Shown: in pieces, positions 6,385 through 17,012 of the stretch
Position numbering within the stretch: position 1 is the first letter of the stretch
Layout of the letters: the number at the start of each line of letters is the position of its first letter
The notes under the pieces: generated by a model
What the model saw: only the letters and a program-made list of their open reading frames with translations
The model's database searches: none
Told to the model about the DNA's origin: nothing
DNA from: Avidehalobacter sp964569265
GTDB lineage: Bacteria > Bacillota > Dehalobacteriia > UBA4068 > UBA4997
Length of the DNA stretch: 23,199 nucleotides
Reading direction: 5' to 3'
NCBI GenBank assembly: GCA_964569265.1
Contig: CAZMTO010000024.1
Coordinates: forward strand, 1 to 23,199
Translations under genes and position numbers: made by a program

Positions 6385-6413
6385 ATTATATTACCATTAG
6401 CGGCGGTTGTCAA
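6385..6413 (-). promoter_or_regulatory. Perfect-consensus promoter of the antisense RNA
   Basis: On the minus strand TTGACA (6413-6408), exactly 17 bp, then TATAAT (6390-6385): both boxes are perfect. Directly upstream lie an inverted repeat CAGCG-TTTGT-CGCTG (6428-6414) and A/T-rich DNA (6431-6460) that could act as an UP element. This is the strongest promoter in the window by consensus, as expected for an antitoxin RNA that must be in excess. Confidence 0.9.
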
Positions 6414-6459
6414 CAGCGACAAACGCTGCTTTTTACGCAATTTTTTTCGTAATTTTTAC

Positions 6460-6757
6460 GCAAAATCGGCTCACGACAAAGTAGATGGTGTGCCAATCCG
6501 GCGGCTGGGAACCAGACACTCAAGAGTGCGCCGGATACGCGAAGTGGGTTGATTTTGTCGAGCAAACTGCACTGATAGTGCGTGTCGCGAGCAAAATCTG
6601 CTCATGACAAAGTAGATGGTGTGCTAATCCGGCGGCTGGGAACCAGACACTCAAGAGTGCGCCGGATACGCGAAGTGAGTTGATTTTGTCGAGCAAACTG
6701 CACTGATAGTGCGTGTCGCGAGCAAAATCGGCTCACGACAAAGTAGACGGTGTGCTA
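6460..6757. repeat. 131-bp structured tandem repeat, 2.3 copies
   Basis: Two full units (6460-6590 and 6591-6721) differ at 4 of 131 positions. A third begins at 6722, matches for about 35 bp, then merges with the end of the lipoprotein gene. The period is not a multiple of three, so the repeat is not a coding array. Each unit holds nested complementarity: ATCCGGCG/CGCCGGAT enclosing CTGG-GAA-CCAG and CACTC-AA-GAGTG hairpins, then GCACT-GAT-AGTGC. There are also longer-range pairings between GACAAA and TTTGTC and between GATTTTG and CAAAATC. It lies in the 3' untranslated region of the lipoprotein gene at 6755-7516 and upstream of the antisense promoter. Nothing else is seen between 6414 and 6754. 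The element is unknown to me. Confidence 0.9.
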
Positions 6758-7516
6758 TTGAGCGTCTGGGAACATTGCCGGTATGCTGCCATCATTATAA
6801 CTTACCATCTCAAATAAGTAACGCTGGTTAATAACATCCTCAACAACCTCGCCGCCCTCACCGCTTTCATCAGCGCCAACGGTTTCGCTTACCGTGTCAC
6901 GGCTTACATAGTCCATCTTAACCAGCACGCCGTTAGCATCCAGCCAGTAATCCACATAGCTGTTAAGCATTATGCCGTCAGCATCGTTTTTGTTACGGCT
7001 CTGGTTTACGCGGTCTATATACTTATCGCTTTTAACCACATGATAACCCGTCCAGTCCGGGTGTTCGGCATCGGTCAAATATTCCACACTGCCAACATAG
7101 CTGTTTTTTAAACCGGCCCCAAAAAAGAAAGAAAGTAAATCCGGAAAATCGCCTATTTCGCCATCATATTCCTCATCCTCTGCGCCGGTGGCCATATCAT
7201 ACTTGTGCGCATTTACCACATAATAAGCCGGGGCCATTTCTTCGCCGGTCATGGTGTACTTTTCAGCAATAAAATTAAAGGTTTTTATTACAATATTATA
7301 GTAGTAATCGTTTACATAGGCTGCATCATAGGCCCAAATTTTGCCTTCCTCGGCGGCAACATCCGTGGTGACTACAATATGCCCGTTGTCCAGCTCGCTA
7401 AGCGCCTCTACGCCGGCATTTATCTTTTCAACGTCATCCTTAAATTCACCGCAGCCGCAAAGCATAAGCATAGCCATTACCAGCAACAGCCCAAGTAAAG
7501 TCTTTTTTTTCAACAT
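6755..7516 (-). CDS. Secreted lipoprotein of unknown function
   Basis: A 253-residue protein with a type II signal peptide: Lys-rich start MLKKKTLLG, hydrophobic core, lipobox LCG-C with the lipidated Cys at residue 22. The mature protein is acidic and Tyr-rich (AAYVNDYYYNIVIKTFN; FPDLLSFFFGAGLKNSYVG) and may be a beta-rich extracellular sensor or scaffold. It resembles LolA/LppX-type lipoproteins only in general character, and I do not assign a family. The ATG at 7516 follows GGAGGTTTTGCT. It starts 88 bp after rpoC on the same strand; a hairpin lies between, and only a weak promoter candidate (TTGCTG-17-TGTGAT) is visible, so read-through from rpoC is possible. Its TAG stop (6755-6757) falls where the third 131-bp repeat unit begins. 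It is not similar to the lipoprotein at 5165-6001. Confidence 0.86.
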   Translation of the reverse strand: MLKKKTLLGLLLVMAMLMLCGCGEFKDDVEKINAGVEALSELDNGHIVVTTDVAAEEGKIWAYDAAYVNDYYYNIVIKTFNFIAEKYTMTGEEMAPAYYVVNAHKYDMATGAEDEEYDGEIGDFPDLLSFFFGAGLKNSYVGSVEYLTDAEHPDWTGYHVVKSDKYIDRVNQSRNKNDADGIMLNSYVDYWLDANGVLVKMDYVSRDTVSETVGADESGEGGEVVEDVINQRYLFEMVSYNDGSIPAMFPDAQ

Positions 7517-7557
7517 AGCAAAACCTCCGTATCACATACTTACAGCCTGTTTACAGC

Positions 7558-7585
7558 AAGGGGCAGTTAACTAAAACTGCCCCTT
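7558..7585 (-). terminator. Strong hairpin after rpoC, partial terminator candidate
   Basis: AAGGGGCAGTT (7558-7568) and AACTGCCCCTT (7575-7585) form an 11-bp perfect stem with a 6-nt loop, 19 bp after the rpoC stop. In the rpoC direction the stem is followed by GCTG, not a T run, so it may be an inefficient terminator or an mRNA 3'-end stabiliser. In the opposite direction it is followed by TT. Confidence 0.45.
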
Positions 7586-7604
7586 TTGCCATAGCTTTAC
7601 GGTT

Positions 7605-10600
7605 TTATTCTTCTACAGCACTGCTAACATCGGCTGCTGCTTCCAAAACTTCGGCATACACCGACGGCATTGCCTCAGCAGCTTCTTCGGCGCTCAGCTC
7701 GTCTTTAAGCTCAGCCAGCTCAGGCATAGTAATCTCGTTGGCATTATGCAAATCGTAGTGCTGACGCGAAGCCACACCGGTACCGGCGGGTATCAGCTTA
7801 CCGATAATAACGTTTTCCTTTAAGCCCAGCAGCGGGTCTTGCTTGCCCTTTATGGCCGCATCGGTCAAAACTCTGGTTGTCTCCTGGAAGGATGCCGCCG
7901 ACAGGAACGAATCGGTTGCCAGCGATGCCTTGGTAATACCCAGCAGCACATCCGAACAGGTAGCAGGCTCTTTGCCCTCGGCCTCGGCTTTGGCATTGGC
8001 CGCCGCAAACTCAAATTTATCTACATAAACACCGGGCAGCAGGTTGGTTTCACCGGCTTCTTCCACCTTAACCTTCTTCAGCATCTGCCGTACCATTACC
8101 TCAATATGCTTGTCGTTAATATCAACGCCCTGCATACGGTAAACCTTTTGTACCTCTTGCAGCAGATACAACTGCACGCCCTGAACACCGCGTACCTCCA
8201 GCAGCTCGTTGGGGTAAATAGAACCCTCGGTTATCTCGGCACCGGCTTCTATCACCTGACCGTCGGTTACACACAGCTTGGCGCCGTAAGGTACCCAATA
8301 TTCGTCCGCAAGCTCGTTAGTGTCCACATCGTAAATACGTACACCGCGCTTGTTGTCATCGGTAGTAAACAGCTCTACCTTGCCGCTCACTCTGGAAATC
8401 AGACACTGGCCCTTAGGCTTTCTGGCCTCAAAAATTTCTTCTACACGCGGCAAACCCTGGGTAATATCACCGCCGGCAATACCACCGGTGTGGAAGGTTC
8501 TCATCGTTAACTGGGTACCGGGCTCACCAATAGACTGTGCAGCAATAGTGCCAACAGCCTCACCAATATCTACGTGACCGCCGGTAGCCAGGTTGCGGCC
8601 GTAGCACTTGCTGCAAACACCGTGGCGGGTGTGGCAGGTAAGCACCGAACGGATGTTAACCTTGCGTTCTTCCTCCGGTCTGGTGTTTAAGTAAGCCACA
8701 ATTTTTTCGGCCAAATCCATATTTACCAGCGTATCGCGGGCAGCTATCAGCTCACCGGTTTCAACATTTACAATATCCTGATTAAGGTAACGGCCCTCTA
8801 CGCGCTCTACCAGCTTTTCAATACCCTTAATCTCTTTTACCCAAATGCCCTCGGTATCGCCGCAATCGTCCTCGCGTACAATAACATCCTGTGCAACGTC
8901 TACCAAACGGCGGGTCAGGTAACCGGAGTCGGCAGTACGCAATGCTGTATCAGCCAAGCCCTTACGTGCGCCGTGTGCCGAAATAAAGAATTCCAGCACC
9001 GACAAACCCTCGCGGAAGTTTGCTTTAATCGGCAAGTCAATAATTCTGCCGGTCGGGTCAGCCATCAAACCACGCAGGCCGGCCAACTGACGCATCTGCT
9101 GCGTATTACCGCGCGCACCGGAATTTGCCATCATAAATATGGGGTTAAACGGGTCAAGGCTGTCCATCAGGTGGCTGGTAATGTCATCGGTGGCATTTTC
9201 CCAAACCTTAATAACGCTGCGGTAGCGTTCGTCCTCGGTTATCAAGCCCATATCAAAGTTGTCTTCAATATTCAAAACTTCCTGCTCTGCCGCGGCCATA
9301 ATACCGGCCTTTTCCGGCGGGATCAAAATGTCGCCAACACCAACGGTAATGCCGGCACGGGTAGAATACTTGTAGCCCAGCGCCTTAATACCGTCCAAAA
9401 ATTCGGCGGTACGGCTAATGCCCTCGCGGCGGTAGCAACGGTCTACCAAAATGCCCAGCACCTTTTTGCCACATTCTACGTTATAAAAGCCCATCTTGCG
9501 GCTCATCGGTATTTCGTAGTTAAATATCAGGCGGCCAAGGCTGGTGTGCAGTCTCTTATAACGACCGTGTTCATCCTTCGGGAAGGGCACCTCGGTATCT
9601 TTATCCACCCACATAGTATCCCACTCTTCGGGCTTGGGTATTTCAATCCAGTCGTGCATATCCAAATCGCCGTTTATATAAGCACGGTAGGCTTCATTAT
9701 AGCTGCCGTAAACGTGCGCTTTTTGCGGGTCATACTGGTTATCCGGGCGGATAATCGTCAGGTAGTAAGAACCCAAAACCATATCCTGCGTAGGTGTGGC
9801 AACAGGGTGGCCGTCCTTGGGGTTCAAAATGTTGTTAGATGACAACATCAGTACACGGGCCTCAGTCTGTGCCTCAGCCGACAGCGGCACGTGAACAGCC
9901 ATCTGGTCACCGTCAAAGTCGGCGTTATAAGCAGTACATACCAGCGGGTGCAGCTTAAGTGCGCGGCCCTCTACCAAAATAGGTTCAAATGCCTGAATAC
10001 CCAGGCGGTGCAGCGTAGGTGCGCGGTTAAGCAATACGGGGTGTTCCTTAATAACATCCTCCAAAACGTCCCAAACTTCGGGGCGCACACGCTCTACCAT
10101 ACGCTTGGCGTTTTTAATGTTCTGCGCCATACCGTCGTGAACAAGGCGCTTCATAACAAACGGCTTAAACAGCTCTAAAGCCATTTCCTTAGGCAGGCCG
10201 CACTGGTGCATTTTAAGCTCCGGCCCAACTACAATTACCGAACGGCCGGAATAGTCAACACGCTTGCCCAACAGGTTTTGACGGAAACGGCCCTGTTTGC
10301 CCTTTAACAAGTCCGACAGCGACTTTAACGGGCGGTTGCCGGGGCCCACTACCGGGCGGCCGCGGCGGCCGTTATCTATCAGCGCATCCACAGCCTCCTG
10401 CAACATACGCTTTTCATTACGTACAATAATGTCCGGTGCGCCCAAATCCAGCAGGCGGCGCAAACGGTTGTTACGGTTTATAACACGGCGGTACAAATCG
10501 TTCAGGTCAGACGTAGCAAATCTGCCGCCGTCCAACTGTACCATCGGGCGTAATTCCGGCGGAATAACCGGCACAACGTCCAAAATCATCCATTCCGGCT

Positions 10601-11336
10601 TGTTGCCGCTCTGCAAAAAGGCTTCTACAACCTCCAGTCGGCGTATAGCCTTTACGCGGCGCTGGCCGCTTACTTCCTTCAGCTCGGCACGCAGCTCGGC
10701 ATTTAAAGCCTCCAGATCAACGCCCTGCAAAATTTCCTTAATGCTTTCGGCACCCATACCGGCTCTAAAGCTGTTGCCATACCGGTCACGCGCCTCGCGG
10801 TATTCCTGCTCGCTTAAAACTTGCTTAAATTCCAAATCAGTATCGCCGGGGTCAAGCACAATGTACGATACAAAGTACAAAACCTTTTCCAGCACACGGG
10901 GCGAAATATTAAGCAGCAAACCCATACGGCTGGGTATGCCTTTAAAATACCAAATATGGCTTACCGGTGCTGCCAACTGAATATGACCCATACGTTCGCG
11001 GCGAACCTTGGCGCGGGTAACTTCTACGCCGCAGCGGTCACACACAACGCCCTTGTAGCGTATGCGCTTGTATTTGCCGCAGTGACATTCCCAGTCGCGG
11101 GTGGGGCCAAAAATGCGCTCGCAGAACAAACCGTCACGCTCCGGCTTTAAGGTACGGTAGTTTATGGTTTCCGGCTTTTTAACCTCGCCGTAAGACCACT
11201 CTAAAATCTGTTCCGGCGATGCCATTTTTATCTGCATACGGTCAAAACGGTTAGCATCAAGCCCATGCTGATGCTCTGCCGGGATTTCGTCGGCGGTCAT
11301 ATCAAAGTTCCTATCCAGATCTCTTTCTTCTGTCAA
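7605..11336 (-). CDS. rpoC: RNA polymerase subunit beta' (TTG start, N-terminal extension)
   Basis: Beta' carries the catalytic magnesium of RNA polymerase. From the TTG at 11336 the product is 1243 residues. The N-terminal zinc site is C84, C86, C99 and C102 (CHCGKYK, CDRCGVEVT). The clamp and lid region carries RFRQNLLGKRVDYSGRSVIV, and the catalytic loop NADFDGDQM is at about 471-479. The bridge helix/trigger-loop region includes SGARGNTQQMRQLAGLRGLM. A second zinc site lies at CGDTEG and CHTRHGVCSKC, followed by the conserved IGEPGTQLTMRTFHTGG. The start is chosen from GGGGGAG, 5 nt upstream of the TTG; an earlier TTG at 11354 lacks a binding site. About 30 residues rich in acidic residues precede the usual family start (LDANRFDRMQI), an unusual extension. 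It is 60 bp after rpoB and co-transcribed with it. Confidence 0.97.
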   Translation of the reverse strand: MTEERDLDRNFDMTADEIPAEHQHGLDANRFDRMQIKMASPEQILEWSYGEVKKPETINYRTLKPERDGLFCERIFGPTRDWECHCGKYKRIRYKGVVCDRCGVEVTRAKVRRERMGHIQLAAPVSHIWYFKGIPSRMGLLLNISPRVLEKVLYFVSYIVLDPGDTDLEFKQVLSEQEYREARDRYGNSFRAGMGAESIKEILQGVDLEALNAELRAELKEVSGQRRVKAIRRLEVVEAFLQSGNKPEWMILDVVPVIPPELRPMVQLDGGRFATSDLNDLYRRVINRNNRLRRLLDLGAPDIIVRNEKRMLQEAVDALIDNGRRGRPVVGPGNRPLKSLSDLLKGKQGRFRQNLLGKRVDYSGRSVIVVGPELKMHQCGLPKEMALELFKPFVMKRLVHDGMAQNIKNAKRMVERVRPEVWDVLEDVIKEHPVLLNRAPTLHRLGIQAFEPILVEGRALKLHPLVCTAYNADFDGDQMAVHVPLSAEAQTEARVLMLSSNNILNPKDGHPVATPTQDMVLGSYYLTIIRPDNQYDPQKAHVYGSYNEAYRAYINGDLDMHDWIEIPKPEEWDTMWVDKDTEVPFPKDEHGRYKRLHTSLGRLIFNYEIPMSRKMGFYNVECGKKVLGILVDRCYRREGISRTAEFLDGIKALGYKYSTRAGITVGVGDILIPPEKAGIMAAAEQEVLNIEDNFDMGLITEDERYRSVIKVWENATDDITSHLMDSLDPFNPIFMMANSGARGNTQQMRQLAGLRGLMADPTGRIIDLPIKANFREGLSVLEFFISAHGARKGLADTALRTADSGYLTRRLVDVAQDVIVREDDCGDTEGIWVKEIKGIEKLVERVEGRYLNQDIVNVETGELIAARDTLVNMDLAEKIVAYLNTRPEEERKVNIRSVLTCHTRHGVCSKCYGRNLATGGHVDIGEAVGTIAAQSIGEPGTQLTMRTFHTGGIAGGDITQGLPRVEEIFEARKPKGQCLISRVSGKVELFTTDDNKRGVRIYDVDTNELADEYWVPYGAKLCVTDGQVIEAGAEITEGSIYPNELLEVRGVQGVQLYLLQEVQKVYRMQGVDINDKHIEVMVRQMLKKVKVEEAGETNLLPGVYVDKFEFAAANAKAEAEGKEPATCSDVLLGITKASLATDSFLSAASFQETTRVLTDAAIKGKQDPLLGLKENVIIGKLIPAGTGVASRQHYDLHNANEITMPELAELKDELSAEEAAEAMPSVYAEVLEAAADVSSAVEE

Positions 11337-11396
11337 GGGTACTCCCCCTCTCAATTATATCGTTAACAGCCCGCCCACAGGCGGCCTTACAGTTTC

Positions 11397-14939
<3,543 letters not shown>

Positions 14940-15485
14940 AATTTTCACCCCTCAAAAACTTACATCAACTCAATAAGATACACACAAGCCAACAGTTTTT
15001 AACACTTATTCTCAGACAACACAAAATTGGTGCAACGAACTTCGTTCACCAAACGCCACCTGCTATTAAGTTGTTTATCGGCCATAACTGCATTATTTAT
15101 GCCAAAACACCTCGGTATAACCTGCAAACGCCAACCAGCTTGTGTCACATAAAACGCCAAAAGCAAGCCGCCCAAAAGCCACTTTGCCTGCCACGCGAAG
15201 GCATAGGGCCAACCCCTTGCCGCTCAACGCCACCCACACCCAAAACGATTTCGCTTACCCGCGGGTTTTGTCAATTTCGCCGCAGCTACCTGTATTTATA
15301 AGCAGTTTTGTCTAAATATCACGGCATTTGTCGCTGATATTTTACCAACAGGCGCTACTTCAAGCAATTTTATCAGATATATATCTTACCACTTATTTGT
15401 CAATAAGTCAATATATTACACGCATATTTTTTTGGTTTTTGCAGATTTTTTACCGCAGACGTTGTTTTTTAGCCCCTGCTCTACG
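14940..15485 (-). other. 546-bp gene-free leader of rpoB
   Basis: No credible coding region is seen on either strand. The left part carries a hairpin with GGTG/CACC and AACG/CGTT arms and one bulge (15029-15050) that could be an attenuator in the rpoB leader. A perfect palindrome ACCCGCGGGT lies at 15257-15266. A promoter pair lies at 15376-15411, so the rpoB mRNA leader would be about 440 nt. No remnant of rplJ or rplL and no tRNA is seen. Confidence 0.6.
15376..15411 (-). promoter_or_regulatory. Overlapping promoter candidates for rpoBC
   Basis: Two overlapping candidates: TTGACT (15411-15406), 17 bp, TAAGAT (15388-15383); and TTGACA (15403-15398), 16 bp, TATATC (15381-15376). Both are decent but imperfect. 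They lie after the symporter stop and are the best minus-strand promoters in the leader. Confidence 0.6.
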
Positions 15486-16862
15486 CTAAATGCCCTTTTT
15501 TTTAGGGTATACCACCAGCACCGCCACCGATACCAGCAGCCCCAAAAACAGGCTGTCAAAGCCCAGCGGCACAAACCGCCCGGCCAGCATTGCCGCAATA
15601 CCCAGCACACTGGCCAATATAGCTGCCCGGCTGGCAATTTTCTTCGGCCAAAACAACGCTGTTGTCATCGGGGCCAGCAAAACCACAGCTCTAAGCCCCA
15701 TAGACATAGAACCCCAGCTTAAAATTGCCGTACCCAAGTTGCCCAGCGTAAACAATGCCGAAAACACCAGCACCAGCAAAATTATCCCCCGCGATACCGC
15801 CAACAGGCGCTTGCCGTCTGCTTTAGGGTCAATAAACTGCTTGTAAATATCGCTGCTTACAATGGTACCAAAACCCAGCGCCATACCGCTGCCGGTGCCG
15901 ACAACGGCAATAAGCAGGGTTGCCAGTGCCACCCCGGCCAACGGTGCCGGTAAAAACTGCAATATAAAAGACGGAAAAGCCTCTGCCGCCTCGATAGCAG
16001 GGAAATTAGTGCGCATATAAAGCCCCACCAACAGGCTGAAAAAACCCACCGGTGGGCAAAGCAGCGCCGCCAGCAGGCAGCCTTTTACCGCTGCCCGGTT
16101 GCTTTTGCCAATCATAACGGCCTGTATGTAGGTTTGCGTAGATACCACACCCAGCGCCACATTCAGCGCCACACCAAGGTCGGTGCCGGCACCGCGGGCA
16201 AACATATTAAAAAACTGTTCGGCAGGCAATGCCGCCCCAAACGCCGCAAAGCCGCCGGCAGGCAGCAGCAGCGCCAGCAGGCCGCAAATTATCGCCACCA
16301 GATACAGCAGCGTAAGCTTTACCAGCCCCAGCATACCGCTGCCCTTAATGCCGCCAAACAACCCGTAGCACGCCATTATCACAATGCTTATAAACGAACA
16401 CACCGGCGCCGAAAAGCCAAACATTGCACTAAGCAAAGCGTTAGCTGCCAAAATTTGCGCCACAATATTAAGCACAATACCAATGCTGGTTAACACCGAC
16501 GTAATAAGCCGCGCACCCTGCCCGTATTCTACACTTATTATCTCCTGAATCGTCATACAATCGCTGCCGCGCACCGGTTTGGCGTATACCGCCGCCAACA
16601 GCAGGCAGCCCAACGCCGACCCTAAAGTAAACCACCACGCTGAAAACCCATGCACAAACGCACCTTCGGCAGTGCCAATGGTAGATGTACCGCCGATAAG
16701 TGTACCGGTTATGGTGCCGGCCACCAAAAAAGCCCCGGCACTTTTGCCGCCGGTATTAAAATCAGCCGCGTTTTTAACCCGCCTGCCCGACAACACCCCC
16801 AGCGTCATTATTATTGCCAGCGTTACTACAATGCTTACTATATGTATCCAGCTTAAATTCAT
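15486..16862 (-). CDS. Sodium:solute symporter family protein
   Basis: A 458-residue polytopic protein with about 12-13 hydrophobic spans, of the SSS family (TC 2.A.21) that includes PutP and PanF; the substrate cannot be told. The N-terminal region has GRRVKNAADFNTGGKSAGAF and GTLIGGTSTIGTAEGAFVHG, the conserved TM1-TM2 pattern of the family. Later helices contain the signature VGTGSGMALGFGTIVSSDIY. The usual length is 450-550, so it looks complete. The ATG at 16862 follows AGGGGGCGCAGCCG. It has its own promoter (16899-16928) and follows the SLH-protein terminator, so it is a single transcription unit. No terminator with a clear T run was seen after it; read-through into the rpoB leader is possible. 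Confidence 0.88.
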   Translation of the reverse strand: MNLSWIHIVSIVVTLAIIMTLGVLSGRRVKNAADFNTGGKSAGAFLVAGTITGTLIGGTSTIGTAEGAFVHGFSAWWFTLGSALGCLLLAAVYAKPVRGSDCMTIQEIISVEYGQGARLITSVLTSIGIVLNIVAQILAANALLSAMFGFSAPVCSFISIVIMACYGLFGGIKGSGMLGLVKLTLLYLVAIICGLLALLLPAGGFAAFGAALPAEQFFNMFARGAGTDLGVALNVALGVVSTQTYIQAVMIGKSNRAAVKGCLLAALLCPPVGFFSLLVGLYMRTNFPAIEAAEAFPSFILQFLPAPLAGVALATLLIAVVGTGSGMALGFGTIVSSDIYKQFIDPKADGKRLLAVSRGIILLVLVFSALFTLGNLGTAILSWGSMSMGLRAVVLLAPMTTALFWPKKIASRAAILASVLGIAAMLAGRFVPLGFDSLFLGLLVSVAVLVVYPKKKGI

Positions 16863-16898
16863 CGGCTGCGCCCCCTATCAGTGCTTTAACCTGCTTTT

Positions 16899-16928
16899 AT
16901 TATACACCTGTCTAAGGCAAACAGTCAA
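16899..16928 (-). promoter_or_regulatory. Promoter of the symporter gene
   Basis: TTGACT (16928-16923), 18 bp, perfect TATAAT (16904-16899), 37 bp upstream of the ATG. Confidence 0.8.
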
Positions 16929-16946
16929 TTTTTATAACCGGCAAAT

Positions 16947-17006
16947 AAAAAAATCGGCAAACAAAAAATGCCCCGACCCAGCGTCGCGAGCATTTTTCTG
17001 CCGATT
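16947..17006 (-). terminator. Nested double-hairpin terminator of the SLH gene
   Basis: On the minus strand AATCGGCA (17006-16999) pairs with TGCCGATT (16959-16952) and a T run follows to 16947. Enclosed is a second stem, AAAAATGC with GCATTTTT, around CGAC-GCTGG-GTCG. It begins 7 bp after the SLH stop codon. Confidence 0.85.
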
Positions 17007-17012
17007 ATTAAA

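Noticed and set aside
6460..6757. CRISPR array or tRNA-like element
   Set aside because: Units are contiguous with no distinct spacers, and the folded hairpins lack the conserved tRNA features (no T-loop GTTCGAA or CCA-type acceptor).
11354..11359. TATAAT immediately before rpoC
   Set aside because: No -35 box at 17 bp (GCCTGT) and the predicted start would fall inside the ribosome binding site; rpoC is best explained by read-through from rpoB.
11366..11386. GC-rich hairpin between rpoB and rpoC
   Set aside because: A short stem (CCGCC/GGCGG) with a tiny loop and no T run; too weak to call a terminator or attenuator.
15257..15266. Palindrome ACCCGCGGGT in the rpoB leader
   Set aside because: No spacer, no adjacent promoter and no known operator match; noted in the leader entry only.
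16981..16995. 10-mer GTCGCGAGCA shared by the 131-bp repeat and the SLH terminator
   Set aside because: Match of ten bases without extension; not enough for common origin.
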